Source: Prevotella scopos JCM 17725 (GTDB lineage: Bacteria; Bacteroidota; Bacteroidia; Bacteroidales; Bacteroidaceae). Taken from it: 64,000 bases of DNA. The notes beneath the pieces are model-generated. The model was not told where the DNA came from. It was given only the letters and a program-made list of their open reading frames with translations, and did not search any database. The position numbers and the translations under genes are program-made. Shown in pieces: positions 8,012-18,073 of the stretch (position 1 is its first letter; each line of letters opens with the position of its first letter). The DNA lies in the NCBI RefSeq assembly GCF_018127785.1, contig NZ_CP072389.1, positions 930,001 through 994,000 of the forward strand. The letters run 5' to 3'.

Positions 8012-9262
8012 ATGAAAGAATTTATCATATCTGACGTCAAGGCTGAAACAGCCGTTCTTGTTGGTCTTATCACTAAGGAGCAAGACGAGGAGAAGACGAA
8101 GGAATATCTTGACGAATTAGAGTTCCTCGCTGATACAGCTGGTGCTGTCACTGTGAAGCGATTCACGCAGAGGGTGACAGGGCCAAGTGCAGTGACGTAC
8201 GTCGGCAAGGGTAAACTTGAAGAGATAAGAGATTACATCAAGATGATGGAGGACGAGGATGAACCTATTGGTATGGTCATCTTCGACGATGAATTGTCGG
8301 CTAAGCAGATGCGCAATATCGAGCAAGAACTCGGCGTAAAGATATTAGACCGCACATCTCTCATCCTCGATATCTTTGCAATGCGTGCTCAGACTGCCAA
8401 TGCCAAGACGCAGGTTGAGTTGGCACAGTACCGCTATATGCTCCCACGTCTGCAACGTCTGTGGACTCACCTGGAGCGTCAGGGTGGTGGTTCTGGCTCT
8501 GGTGGCGGTAAAGGTTCGGTAGGTCTGCGTGGTCCAGGTGAGACACAGTTGGAGATGGACCGCCGTATCATCTTACAGCGTATGACACTCTTGAAGCAAA
8601 GACTTGCTGAGATTGACAAACAGAAGGTGACACAGCGTAAGAACCGTGGTCGCATGATTCGTGTTGCCTTGGTCGGTTACACGAACGTGGGTAAGTCAAC
8701 CACCATGAACCTCTTGGCTAAGAGCGAGGTATTTGCTGAGAACAAACTCTTCGCAACACTCGACACAACCGTACGCAAGGTCGTTGTTGACAATCTTCCT
8801 TTCCTACTGGCTGACACCGTTGGATTTATCCGTAAGTTGCCAACAGACTTGGTTGACTCGTTTAAGTCAACACTCGATGAGGTGCGCGAAGCCGACCTTC
8901 TCTTGCACGTTGTAGATATCTCTCACCCTGACTTTGAAGAACAGATACAAGTTGTCAACCAGACCTTGTCAGAATTGGGGTGTGCCGACAAACCTTCAAT
9001 GATTATCTTCAACAAGATTGACAACTATCATTGGGTAGAGAAGGAAGAGGATGACCTCACACCAGCCACAAAGGAGAATATCACTTTGGACGACCTGAAA
9101 AAGACATGGATGGCTAAAGAACACGACAATTGTCTCTTCATTTCGGCTAAAGAAAAAGAGAATATCGATGAGTTCAGGGAGGTACTTTATAAGAAAGTGC
9201 GTGAACTCCACGTGCAGAAGTATCCTTACAACGACTTCCTTTACAATATCGAAGAGGAATAA
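8012..9262 (+). CDS. hflX: GTPase HflX
   Basis: Ribosome-associated GTPase of the Obg/HflX group, known in other bacteria to split stalled 70S ribosomes after stress. The 416 residues show an HflX N-terminal domain (to about residue 190) ending in the glycine-rich GGGSGSGGGKGSVGLRGPGE linker and the ETQLEMDRR helix. The G domain follows: G1 VALVGYTNVGKSTTMNLL, G3 LADTVGFIRKLP, G4 IIFNKID and G5 FISAKEKENIDEF. This order is diagnostic. A GC-poor repeat array lies upstream and a short tandem repeat follows. Confidence 0.97.
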   Translation: MKEFIISDVKAETAVLVGLITKEQDEEKTKEYLDELEFLADTAGAVTVKRFTQRVTGPSAVTYVGKGKLEEIRDYIKMMEDEDEPIGMVIFDDELSAKQMRNIEQELGVKILDRTSLILDIFAMRAQTANAKTQVELAQYRYMLPRLQRLWTHLERQGGGSGSGGGKGSVGLRGPGETQLEMDRRIILQRMTLLKQRLAEIDKQKVTQRKNRGRMIRVALVGYTNVGKSTTMNLLAKSEVFAENKLFATLDTTVRKVVVDNLPFLLADTVGFIRKLPTDLVDSFKSTLDEVREADLLLHVVDISHPDFEEQIQVVNQTLSELGCADKPSMIIFNKIDNYHWVEKEEDDLTPATKENITLDDLKKTWMAKEHDNCLFISAKEKENIDEFREVLYKKVRELHVQKYPYNDFLYNIEEE

Positions 9263-9270
9263 AGATTATT

Positions 9271-9316
9271 GGGCTAATAGGGCTAATAAGCCCAATAAGG
9301 CTAATAAGGCTAATAA
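9271..9316. repeat. Short tandem repeat GGCTAATAA
   Basis: Five near-identical 9-10 bp units of (G)GGCTAATAA fill the 76-bp gap between hflX and the DUF4954 gene. They could vary in number by slippage and change the spacing to the next start codon. Confidence 0.7.
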
Positions 9317-9338
9317 CAACAATTAAAATAAAAGGCTT

Positions 9339-11192
9339 ATGCAATATCGTTCCCTTACCTTTGAAGAGATTGAGATACTCGAGAGCAACAGCTGTTGGGC
9401 AGAAGATTGGAATCGAGTAGAGGTTGCGGAAGATGGATTTCATCCGAAATTCTTCCATCGTGTCATGTTCTATGGCGACATACGACTCGGTAGTTTCCAG
9501 AAAGAAGTCGAGATAACAAAAGACTTCTTCAAGCACTCTGGTATCAATGATGCGACGCTTCGCAACGTAACGGTAGGCAATGACTGCTTGATTGAGAAGG
9601 TGGGGAACTACATCAATAACTATACGATTGGCAACGACTGCCTCATCTCCAACATCTCCGTCATGGAGACAACGGAGGGAGCAACATACGGTGAAGGTAA
9701 TCTTATCTCGGTTCTGAATGAGGTCGGTGATGGGAATGTTATCTTCTTCCATGACCTCAACAGTCAGTTTGCAGCCTTCATGGTGAAGCATTTCAACGAC
9801 AAAGACCTCAAGAATGCTATCCGAAGACTGATTAAAGAGGAGATAGAACGTACAAACCCTGAACGTGGAACGATTGGCAATAACGTGAAGATTGTCAACA
9901 CCAAGGAGATTACCAACACTGTTATTCAGAACGATTGCGAGATTTCTGGTGCAAGTCGTTTGAGCGATTGTACCATTCTCAGTTCTGAACATGCCAGTGT
10001 CTATATCGGTACAGGAGTTATCTGCGAGAATTCTATCATATCAGATGGTTCAAGCATAGTGAACAGTGTGAAGATGCAAGACTGCTTCGTAGGTGAAGCT
10101 TGTCAGATAAGCAATGGCTTTACAGCCTCACAGAGTGTCTTCTTCGCCAATTCCTTCATGTCAAATGGTGAGGCCTGCGCTGCCTTCTGCGGTCCGTTCT
10201 GTGCTTCTCACCATAAGAGTTCACTGCTTATCGGTGGTATGTTCTCTTTCTATAATGCAGGTTCTGGCACCAACTTCTCTAACCATGCATATAAGATGGG
10301 GCCAATGCACTGGGGCATCTTGCAACGTGGTACAAAGACGGCAAGTGGTAGTTATCTGCTCATGCCAGCAACGATTGGTACATTCTCCGTATGTTTCGGT
10401 AAGCTGATGCACCACCCGAACACAACTGCCCTACCCTTCTCTTACCTCATTGCCGAGGCTGACAAGATGTATCTCGTACCAGGTCGTAACATCACAACCG
10501 TCGGTCTTTATCGTGACATTCGCAAGTGGCCGAAGCGTGACACACGCCCACAGCAGACACAGAAGAGCATTGTCAACTTCGATTGGCTATCACCTTTCTC
10601 TGTAGGGGGTATCGTACAAGGTAAGAAGATACTCGAGAACTTACGTCAGGCAAGTGGCGACAACGTCTCATCTTATAACTATCATGAATATGTCATCAAT
10701 GCCACCAGCTTACGAAAAGGTATCAAATACTACGACATTGCCTTGCGCATCTATATGGGTGCCGTCCTGAAGCGTGCACACAAATGGGGTTTCTTTGGTA
10801 AGCCACAGACTGAGATCGGACTGGGTAGATGGGACGACCTTTCCGGTCTGTTACTCCCAGTATCTGAGGAACAGCGTCTCATTGAGGATATCAAGAGCGG
10901 TAGCCTAGAAACCATTCAGGAGGTTGTAGAACGCTTCTGTGAGATTAACGACAATTATCGTGTTTATCAATGGGCATGGACTTATCGTATGATACTAGAA
11001 TATTATGGTATCGACGAGATAACACCCGAAGACGACGCACGCATCAAGAAGGACTATATTGAGGCACGCCGCGCTTGGATTGCAGAGATACGTAAGGATG
11101 CCGAGAAGGAGTTTGAGATGGGTGATGTCGATAGAGAAGTCTTTGAGTCGTTCGTTAACAGCCTCGACCACGAGATTGATTTTGAGGATTAA
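9339..11192 (+). CDS. DUF4954 family protein with a left-handed beta-helix
   Basis: 617-residue protein with no signal peptide. The N-terminal MQYRSLTFEEIEILESNSCWAEDW is typical of the DUF4954 family found in Bacteroidota and spirochaetes. Between residues 60 and 330 hexapeptide-like repeats (VTVGNDCLIEKV, YTIGNDCLISNI, GTIGNNVKIVN, YIGTGVICENSII, SSLLIGGMFSFYN) predict a left-handed beta-helix like those of nucleotidyl- or acyltransferases. The C-terminal third is helical. The enzymatic role is not established and I do not assign one. The gene is downstream of hflX on the same strand. Confidence 0.85.
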   Translation: MQYRSLTFEEIEILESNSCWAEDWNRVEVAEDGFHPKFFHRVMFYGDIRLGSFQKEVEITKDFFKHSGINDATLRNVTVGNDCLIEKVGNYINNYTIGNDCLISNISVMETTEGATYGEGNLISVLNEVGDGNVIFFHDLNSQFAAFMVKHFNDKDLKNAIRRLIKEEIERTNPERGTIGNNVKIVNTKEITNTVIQNDCEISGASRLSDCTILSSEHASVYIGTGVICENSIISDGSSIVNSVKMQDCFVGEACQISNGFTASQSVFFANSFMSNGEACAAFCGPFCASHHKSSLLIGGMFSFYNAGSGTNFSNHAYKMGPMHWGILQRGTKTASGSYLLMPATIGTFSVCFGKLMHHPNTTALPFSYLIAEADKMYLVPGRNITTVGLYRDIRKWPKRDTRPQQTQKSIVNFDWLSPFSVGGIVQGKKILENLRQASGDNVSSYNYHEYVINATSLRKGIKYYDIALRIYMGAVLKRAHKWGFFGKPQTEIGLGRWDDLSGLLLPVSEEQRLIEDIKSGSLETIQEVVERFCEINDNYRVYQWAWTYRMILEYYGIDEITPEDDARIKKDYIEARRAWIAEIRKDAEKEFEMGDVDREVFESFVNSLDHEIDFED

Positions 11193-11239
11193 AATATAAA
11201 TTTCATATACATAGAAAATAACAGAAACAACTGATTATT

Positions 11240-14170
11240 ATGAGAAAACATTCTATTAACCGCACCCTTTCTAAAGGGCTTGCCTTAGGATTATTGTTCC
11301 TCGCGGCAACTGTAACGGCTTACGCTCAGCGTTTCAGCTATGAGAGCGTACCCAATGACCCAATGAAGACGCGTATCTATACGCTGAAGAATGGTCTGAA
11401 GATTTACCTTTCTGTCAACAAGGAGAAACCACGCATACAGACTTATATCGCTGTGCGTACGGGTTCTCGTAATGACCCAAAGGAGACAACAGGTTTGGCA
11501 CACTACTTAGAGCACCTTATGTTCAAGGGTACAACCCACTTTGGTTCTTCTAATGTAGAGGCAGAGCGTCCTTACCTCGACTCTATCGAAGCACGTTTTG
11601 AGCAGTATCGCCACATCACTGACCCAACTGCACGAAAGAAGTGGTACCACCAGATTGACTCTATCTCACAGCTTGCAGCTCGTTACAACATTCCTAACGA
11701 GTATGACAAGATGATGACAGCAATCGGTAGTGAGGGTACCAACGCTTATACCTCTAATGACGTTACATGTTATGTAGAGAACATACCATCTAACGAGTTG
11801 GACACATGGGCAAAGGTTCAGGGTGATCGCTTCCAGAACATGGTTATCCGTGGTTTCCATACAGAGTTAGAGGCGGTATATGAGGAGTATAACATCGGTC
11901 TTTCCAGCGACTGGCGCAAGATGTATGCAGCCTTGTTTGCAAAACTCTTCCCTACCCATCCTTATGGAACCCAGACAACAATCGGTCTTGGTGAGCACTT
12001 GAAGAACCCTTCAATCACAAACATCAAGAATTATTTTAATAAGTATTACGTACCTAACAACGTAGCTATTTGTCTCTCTGGTGATCTTAACCCTGACGAG
12101 ACAGTGGCTGCCATTGAGAAGTATTTCGGCAACTGGAAGCCAAGCGCACATATTGACGTGCCACAGTTCCCAGTACAGCCTGCTCTCACAGCACCTGTTG
12201 ACACAACCATTATCGGTAAGGAAGCTCCTTCCTTCTTCATGGGTTGGCGTGCTGAGGCAAGTAATTCTCTCCAGATGGACACACTGGAGATTGTGGCACA
12301 ATTGCTTTCTAACGGAGCAGCAGGACTCTTCGACCTTGACCTTACCCAGAAATTAAAAGTACAAGAAGTAGGTGCAGGGGTTAGCGATATGAACGACTAT
12401 TCTGTCTTCTATATCTATGGACAGCCAAAGAAAGGCCAGACCTTACAAGAGGCACGTGCCTTGGCTTTATCAGAAGTTGAGAAGCTTAAGAAGGGTGAGT
12501 TCTCTGATGACCTCCTACCATCTATCATCAACAACTATAAACGTTACTACTACACAGAACTTGACAAGAACCAATTCCGTGCTAAGCAGTATGTGGATGC
12601 CTTCATCAATCATAAATCATGGAAGCAGGAAGTTGATAAACTCGCTCGTGTATCTAAGTTGACCAAGGCAGAGATTGTGCGTTTTGCCAATCAATTCCTC
12701 CGTAACGACTTCGCATGCGTCTATAAGGAGCAAGGCAACGACACCACTATTAAAAAGGTAGAGAAGCCTACTATCACTCCAATCCCAACCAACAACGACA
12801 AGCAGAGTGACTTCTTGAAGGAGATTGTAAACACAAAGTCAACTCCTATCCAGCCACAGTTTGTTGACTATAAGCACGACCTTACCAAGGCAACAACAAA
12901 GAAGGGGCTTCCTGTTCTTTATAAGCAGGATACATCAAACGACCTCTTCACACTTTGCTTCGTTATCCCTTATGGTGAAGAACACAACCCATTGCTCGAC
13001 TATGCAGCTGGTTACTTGGACTATTTAGGTACGAACAAGTTCAGCAACGAGCAGATTAAGCAGCAGTTCTACAAGTTAGCTTGCGACTATAGCATCTCTG
13101 AACGAAACGATGTATCATACATCACATTAAGTGGTCTCAACTCTAACCTGCCTCAGGCACTTGCACTGTTGAACGACTTACTCAACAATGCAAAGGTTGA
13201 CAAGGAGGCTTACGCCCTCTATGTTGAGCAGATTCTGAAATCACGTAGCGATAACAAGGCTAACCAGAAGGCTAACTTCTCTGCCCTCAGAAACTATGCA
13301 ATTTACGGAAAGTACAACCCTACCCTCAACGCTCCAAGCGAGCAAGCATTGAAGGCGATGAACCCACAGGAACTTCTCAACTTGCTGAAGAACCTGAAGA
13401 ACTACAAGCAGACCGTGCTCTACTATGGTCCTTCAAGTCTGAAAGACATCGACCAGCTTGTCAGCAAGACCATCCTTTCACCAAAGAAGTTTGCTGCTGT
13501 ACCAGCTATCAAGCGTTATAAAGAGGAGACTACACCGAAGAATGAGGTAATCATTGCTCCTTACGATGCAAAGAATATCTATATGGTACAGTTCCATAAC
13601 GATGATCAGAAATGGTCAGCTGACCGTGCTCCAATCATTGCCCTCTTCAACGAATACTTCGGTGGTGGTATGAACGCTATCGTTTTCCAGGAGTTGCGTG
13701 AGTCACGCGGTTTGGCTTATTCAGCTTCAGCTCTCTATGCTTCTCCTTATCGTTTAGGAGGAAATGAGAGTTTCTACACCTATATCATCACACAAAACGA
13801 TAAAATGATGGACTGCGTAGGCGAGTTCAATAAGCTCCTCAATAACGTCCCTGTACGTCAGAGTGGTTTCGACCTTGCAAAGCAGAGTTTGATGAAGAGC
13901 CTTGCATCTAACCGTACAACTAAGTATGCTATCCTCACCTCTTACCTTGCAGCACAGCGTTTAGGCATCGACTACTCATTGAGTGAAAAGATCTACAAGG
14001 CCCTTCCAAGTCTGCAACTACAGGATGTTATCAACTTCGAGAAGGAGTACATTGCGAACAAGCCATTCAAGTATATCATCCTCGGTGACGAGAAAGAGCT
14101 CGACCTCAAGGCATTGGAAAAGATTGCACCTATCAGGAAAGTGACAACTGAAGAAATCTTCGGTTATTAA
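11240..14170 (+). CDS. M16 family zinc metallopeptidase (two-domain, secreted)
   Basis: 976-residue pitrilysin/insulinase-type peptidase. An N-terminal signal peptide ends near AYAQ (residues 1-29), so it should act in the periplasm or at the outer membrane. The inverted zinc motif HxxEH is HYLEH within GLAHYLEHLMFKGT at about residue 88, and the downstream ligand Glu lies in TELEAVYEEYNIG. A second, catalytically silent M16 half starts near residue 550 and contains the substrate-binding ELRESRGLAYSASALYASP. The full-length two-half architecture and conserved residues suggest an active peptidase; substrates are unknown. Confidence 0.93.
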   Translation: MRKHSINRTLSKGLALGLLFLAATVTAYAQRFSYESVPNDPMKTRIYTLKNGLKIYLSVNKEKPRIQTYIAVRTGSRNDPKETTGLAHYLEHLMFKGTTHFGSSNVEAERPYLDSIEARFEQYRHITDPTARKKWYHQIDSISQLAARYNIPNEYDKMMTAIGSEGTNAYTSNDVTCYVENIPSNELDTWAKVQGDRFQNMVIRGFHTELEAVYEEYNIGLSSDWRKMYAALFAKLFPTHPYGTQTTIGLGEHLKNPSITNIKNYFNKYYVPNNVAICLSGDLNPDETVAAIEKYFGNWKPSAHIDVPQFPVQPALTAPVDTTIIGKEAPSFFMGWRAEASNSLQMDTLEIVAQLLSNGAAGLFDLDLTQKLKVQEVGAGVSDMNDYSVFYIYGQPKKGQTLQEARALALSEVEKLKKGEFSDDLLPSIINNYKRYYYTELDKNQFRAKQYVDAFINHKSWKQEVDKLARVSKLTKAEIVRFANQFLRNDFACVYKEQGNDTTIKKVEKPTITPIPTNNDKQSDFLKEIVNTKSTPIQPQFVDYKHDLTKATTKKGLPVLYKQDTSNDLFTLCFVIPYGEEHNPLLDYAAGYLDYLGTNKFSNEQIKQQFYKLACDYSISERNDVSYITLSGLNSNLPQALALLNDLLNNAKVDKEAYALYVEQILKSRSDNKANQKANFSALRNYAIYGKYNPTLNAPSEQALKAMNPQELLNLLKNLKNYKQTVLYYGPSSLKDIDQLVSKTILSPKKFAAVPAIKRYKEETTPKNEVIIAPYDAKNIYMVQFHNDDQKWSADRAPIIALFNEYFGGGMNAIVFQELRESRGLAYSASALYASPYRLGGNESFYTYIITQNDKMMDCVGEFNKLLNNVPVRQSGFDLAKQSLMKSLASNRTTKYAILTSYLAAQRLGIDYSLSEKIYKALPSLQLQDVINFEKEYIANKPFKYIILGDEKELDLKALEKIAPIRKVTTEEIFGY

Positions 14171-14221
14171 TCGAACGTAGAAAGAAAATACAAAAACATA
14201 TTATAAACAAATAGTAAAAAC

Positions 14222-14253
14222 CCTGTCTGCCCAACTAACAAAGGGCAGACAGG
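14222..14253. repeat. 11-bp perfect inverted repeat before the fumarase gene
   Basis: CCTGTCTGCCC (14222-14232) and its exact reverse complement (14243-14253) are separated by 10 nt. It lies 13 bp before the fumarase ATG, where a stable hairpin could act as a leader structure. There is no T-run, so a terminator is less likely. Confidence 0.6.
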
Positions 14254-14266
14254 TACACAAAACATT

Positions 14267-15913
14267 ATGGCAGAATTCAAGTATGCACCCATGTTTCAAT
14301 TGGGCAAAGATGACACCGAGTATCGTCTGGTATCGAAGGAAGGTATCAGCGTTGGTGAGTTTGAAGGTAACGAAATCCTAAAGGTGAGCAAAGAGGCGCT
14401 CACCTTACTAGCACAGGAGGCTTTCCACGATTGTGAGTTCATGCTCCGTCGTGCACACAACGAGCAAGTTGCAAAGATTCTGACCGACCCAGAGGCATCA
14501 GAGAACGACAAGTACGTTGCTCTCCAGTTCCTCCGCAATGCTGAGACAGCTGTGAAGGGCGTACTGCCTTTCTGCCAAGATACGGGTACTGCCATCATTC
14601 ATGGTGAGAAGGGACAGCAGGTATGGACTGGCTTTGAGGACGAAGAGGCGCTCTCTCGTGGTGTATTCAACACCTTTACAGAGGAGAATCTACGCTATTC
14701 ACAGAATGCTCCGCTCAATATGTATGATGAGGTGAATACCAAGTGTAACCTCCCTGCACAGATTGATATTGAAGCTGTTGAGGGTGTAGAATATCGTTTC
14801 GTAATGGTTGCTAAGGGTGGTGGTTCTGCTAACAAGACCTACTTCTACCCAATGACAAAGGCTACTATCCAGAACGAGGGTACGCTCATTCCTTTCCTCG
14901 TTGAGAAGATGAAAAGCCTAGGTACAGCAGCTTGTCCTCCTTATCACATCTGTTTCGTGATTGGTGGTACCTCTGCCGAGAAGAACCTCCTCACCGTGAA
15001 ACTCGGAAGTATCAAGTATTATGATAATCTTCCTACTACCGGTGACGAGACAGGACGTGCTTTCCGCGACATCGACCTCGAGCAGAAGCTCCTTAAAGAG
15101 GCTTATAAGATTGGTCTTGGTGCACAGTTTGGTGGTAAGTATCTTGCACACGACATCCGCATCATCCGTCTGCCACGCCACGGCGCAAGCTGCCCTATCG
15201 GTATGGGTGTTAGCTGTTCTGCTGACCGTAATATCAAAGCTAAGATTAACAAAGATGGTATTTGGTTGGAGAAGATGGACACTAACCCAAGCGAGTTGAT
15301 TCCAGAGGAGTTCCGCAAGCCAGGAGAAGGGGCAAAGGGTATCGAAATCGACCTCGACAAGGGTATGGATGCTGTTCGTGCTGAACTGACAAAATACCCT
15401 GTTTCAACACGTGTCAACCTCAAGGGTACCATCATCGTTGCACGTGACATTGCTCACGCTAAGCTCAAGGCTCGTTTGGATGCTGGCGAGGATTTGCCTG
15501 ATTACATCAAGAACTACCCTGTCCTCTATGCAGGACCAGCCAAGACTCCAGAGGGCTACCCATGTGGTTCAATGGGACCAACCACTGCCAACCGTATGGA
15601 CCCATACGTTGACGAGTTCCAGGAACATGGCGGTTCACTCGTGATGATTGCTAAAGGTAATCGTACACAAGCTGTCACAGATGCTTGCCAGAAGCATGGT
15701 GGCTTCTATCTCGGTACGATTGGTGGCGTTGCTGCCGTTCTCTCACAGAGCAGTATCAAGAGCATTGAGTGCGTAGAGTATCCTGAACTCGGTATGGAAG
15801 CTGTATGGAAGATTACCGTTGAGGACTTCCCTGCCTTCATCCTCGTTGACGATAAGGGTCATGACTTCTTCAAAGAATTGAAGCCTTGGACGGGCTGCAG
15901 CTGCGAGAAGTAA
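14267..15913 (+). CDS. fumB: Fumarate hydratase, class I
   Basis: Oxygen-sensitive [4Fe-4S] enzyme interconverting fumarate and malate, used in the reductive branch of the TCA cycle that makes succinate in Prevotella. The 548 residues cover both the alpha and beta domains in one chain, as in FumA/FumB. Visible motifs are [19 protein letters not shown] (first cluster Cys), [39 protein letters not shown], and in the beta half [25 protein letters not shown] and [15 protein letters not shown]. The C-terminus ends in a Cys-rich TGCSCEK. The A or B paralogue cannot be decided from sequence. Confidence 0.93.
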   Translation: MAEFKYAPMFQLGKDDTEYRLVSKEGISVGEFEGNEILKVSKEALTLLAQEAFHDCEFMLRRAHNEQVAKILTDPEASENDKYVALQFLRNAETAVKGVLPFCQDTGTAIIHGEKGQQVWTGFEDEEALSRGVFNTFTEENLRYSQNAPLNMYDEVNTKCNLPAQIDIEAVEGVEYRFVMVAKGGGSANKTYFYPMTKATIQNEGTLIPFLVEKMKSLGTAACPPYHICFVIGGTSAEKNLLTVKLGSIKYYDNLPTTGDETGRAFRDIDLEQKLLKEAYKIGLGAQFGGKYLAHDIRIIRLPRHGASCPIGMGVSCSADRNIKAKINKDGIWLEKMDTNPSELIPEEFRKPGEGAKGIEIDLDKGMDAVRAELTKYPVSTRVNLKGTIIVARDIAHAKLKARLDAGEDLPDYIKNYPVLYAGPAKTPEGYPCGSMGPTTANRMDPYVDEFQEHGGSLVMIAKGNRTQAVTDACQKHGGFYLGTIGGVAAVLSQSSIKSIECVEYPELGMEAVWKITVEDFPAFILVDDKGHDFFKELKPWTGCSCEK

Positions 15914-16017
15914 ACCACCTCTCATAGATAAATGGTTGTATCAGGAGTATTATCTGTAACAAATCGCCGGAAACCGCAAGTGGTTTTTGACGGCAGATAA
16001 GTACAACCTCAACTTAC

Positions 16018-16066
16018 AAAGCGGTATAAGACGAACATTAAATGATGTCTTTATACCGCTTTTTTT
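16018..16066 (+). terminator. Intrinsic terminator after the fumarase gene
   Basis: AAGCGGTATAAGAC (16019-16032) pairs with GTCTTTATACCGCTT (16047-16061) and is followed by a run of T. It closes the core block before the accessory region. The remaining 15914-16209 shows no gene I can support. Confidence 0.8.
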
Positions 16067-16209
16067 ATTTGCTTCTTCGCTAAAAGCAATTGTCAAATAT
16101 TTCATGATATAAAGAACTGATAGGTAGATCCGTATTCGGTCATTTTCTGCATATTTTATTTGTTTTCCACAATGAAAGCAGATTTTTCCCATGACTCATC
16201 AGGCTTTAT

Positions 16210-16490
16210 GGCTCTATAATAAATCATGTGAGTAATTCGTCATAGACCTAAAAATATTGTCGAAAAGTATAGCCTCCAACTAAACACAACTCCAGAATAA
16301 TCTTTGTTTTAATACGCTTCACGCACATTAAATCCCTACCCTTCTCTATACAGCAATGGTGTTAACCCTTCGCACATGTGGTGCATACCACCCGCACCAC
16401 ATGTGCATACCATCCGCACCACATGTGCTAAGCACCCGCACCAAACCGGTGGAATATCAACACAAGAACCATACAATACGTTATAGAGCC
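16210..16490. mobile_element. ISL3-like MITE, copy 1 (281 bp)
   Basis: Non-coding element with terminal inverted repeats (GGCTCTATAATAAAT at the left end, ATACGTTATAGAGCC at the right end). The flanks GGCTTTAT (16202-16209) and AGCTTTAT (16491-16498) match at 7 of 8 bases, as expected for an 8-bp target duplication. The interior has about four 22-bp units built on CCGCACCACATGTGC. The whole element is an inverted, diverged copy of 39263-39531. The GGCTCT ends and 8-bp duplication resemble ISL3-family insertion sequences; no ISL3 transposase lies in the window, so it would have to move in trans. Confidence 0.85.
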
Positions 16491-16757
16491 AGCTTTATTT
16501 ATCCCTGAAGTATAGGAGTTGGAAGCAAGAAAAGGAGAAGAATGCGTATCTGGTTGAAATAGAGGATATATTTCCTGCTTACTCATTGAGTTGCATCAAA
16601 GGAAATAGGCTAAGAAAGGAGTGAAAAAGCAAGAGTTCAGTTACCAAATCGTTCGAGAAACGATGAAAGGAAAAGAACAGCTAAAAGTGGTAACTAAAAC
16701 GGTGATTTCTCTTTCATTATCAATGTTTTGCATCACTCAAAGTTCCTCTAAGAAGTG

Positions 16758-16765
16758 TAATTTTG
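16758..16765 (+). promoter_or_regulatory. -7 box TAATTTTG for the first recombinase
   Basis: TAATTTTG fits TAnnTTTG and lies 14 nt before the ATG at 16780. This is the main reason for preferring that start over the longer frame that begins at 16621. Confidence 0.55.
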
Positions 16766-16779
16766 CAAGCAAAAGAACA

Positions 16780-18033
16780 ATGGAAAAAGAAAAAATGAAG
16801 CTGCTTTTCTACCTCAAGAGAGGTACGCAGGACAAAAACGGAAAAAGTCCCGTAATGGGACGCATCAGTATCGGTCGCTCAATGGTTCAGTTCAGTTGCA
16901 AATGCGCCTGTACCCCAAAACTTTGGGATAGTCGTAAACAGCGACTTGTGGGCAAGAGTGCCGAAGCCGTATCAGTAAACAACGAACTTGACCGACTGCA
17001 AGTAAGCGTCCATCAAGTTTACGAATCGCTTTTGGGCAAGTTGAACAACACTGTTACGGCAGAGCAGATAAGGGAACTTGTATTCGGGTTAAACAGCAGA
17101 TCGCAGGGACTGCTTCATCATACAGACGAGTATATCGACCGCTTCCGTGAGCGGGTGGGTATAGACCGCAGTGAAAGAAGACTGAAATGTCTGCTGCTTT
17201 TCCGTAAGCATCTGGCAAAATTTCTCAGACATCGCTACCATGTGAACGATATTCCCGTGCAAAAAGCCGATACTGCCCTTATCAAAGACTTGGAGGAGTT
17301 TTTTGCCAAAGAAAAGGGTTTTAAACTCAACACTTCAGCTGGTTATCTTACAATGCTGGCATCCCTACTCAAGGACCTATACAAACGGCACATCATAGAC
17401 ATCTATCCTTTCATCGCTCACTCTATCCGCTGGGACGTGGGTACACCCCGATACATCACAAGGGAGGAAGTAAACAGAATAGCAGCATTAAGCGATAACG
17501 AACTGCAAGGCTACGAGCAGGTATCAAGGGATATGTTTCTCTTTTCGTGCTATCCCGGTCTTTCCTATACGGATGTGTACCACCTCACGTCAGAGCATAT
17601 CATCCACGAGTCCGATATGGATTGGATACGCAAGCTGAGAGTGAAGACGGGCAACCTATGCCACATTCCGCTACTGCCCGAAGCATCCGCCATCATCGAG
17701 CGGTACAGGGGTATCCATACAAGGGCGTTCCGTCACGAACCGCCCAAAGGGTATCTGCTGCCCATACCAGGCTGCGATACGGTGAACATACACCTCAAAA
17801 AGATAGCACGGCTTTGCGGTATTCAGAAAACGCTGACTTTTCACATGGCAAGGCATACCTTCGCATCGCAGATGACGCTTTCTGAAGGCGTGTCTATCGA
17901 AAGCGTATCGAAAATGCTCGGACACAGCCAAATAAAGACCACACAGGTGTATGCAGAGACTTCTCCAGAGCGTGTCTTTCGGGATGTGGAGAAGATTCTC
18001 CCTCTCATCGCACAATATCGTCTGACTAACTAG
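16780..18033 (+). CDS. Tyrosine recombinase 1 (IntDOT-like integrase)
   Basis: Site-specific recombinase of a conjugative or mobilizable element. The 417 residues from the chosen ATG show an arm-binding N-terminus (KLLFYLKRGTQDKNGKSPVMGRI), a core-binding SAM-like domain and a C-terminal catalytic domain. Box II is HMARHTFASQ (HxxR), followed by MLGHSQIKTTQVYA with the second His and the nucleophilic Tyr. The usual box I Arg is absent: the motif reads YPGLSYTDV, with Ser in its place, as known for IntDOT of CTnDOT. The frame extends upstream to 16621, but a -7 box at 16758 argues for the start at 16780. It is followed by a second recombinase 40 nt downstream. Confidence 0.9.
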   Translation: MEKEKMKLLFYLKRGTQDKNGKSPVMGRISIGRSMVQFSCKCACTPKLWDSRKQRLVGKSAEAVSVNNELDRLQVSVHQVYESLLGKLNNTVTAEQIRELVFGLNSRSQGLLHHTDEYIDRFRERVGIDRSERRLKCLLLFRKHLAKFLRHRYHVNDIPVQKADTALIKDLEEFFAKEKGFKLNTSAGYLTMLASLLKDLYKRHIIDIYPFIAHSIRWDVGTPRYITREEVNRIAALSDNELQGYEQVSRDMFLFSCYPGLSYTDVYHLTSEHIIHESDMDWIRKLRVKTGNLCHIPLLPEASAIIERYRGIHTRAFRHEPPKGYLLPIPGCDTVNIHLKKIARLCGIQKTLTFHMARHTFASQMTLSEGVSIESVSKMLGHSQIKTTQVYAETSPERVFRDVEKILPLIAQYRLTN

Positions 18034-18073
18034 AAATTATAAGGAATACAAACGATAAAACATACATGGAAAA

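Noticed and set aside
9174..9992. Long minus-strand frame opposite the start of the DUF4954 gene.
   Set aside because: It is antisense to hflX/DUF4954 coding sequence with no domain of its own; a shadow frame.
15950..16192. Minus-strand frame beginning MGKICFHCGKQIKY.
   Set aside because: It runs across the fumarase terminator, has no promoter, and no homologue was recognised after the first residues.
16621..16779. Longer N-terminus for recombinase 1 starting at 16621.
   Set aside because: The start is GTG without context, the extra residues are not integrase-like, and the -7 box at 16758 lies inside the extension.
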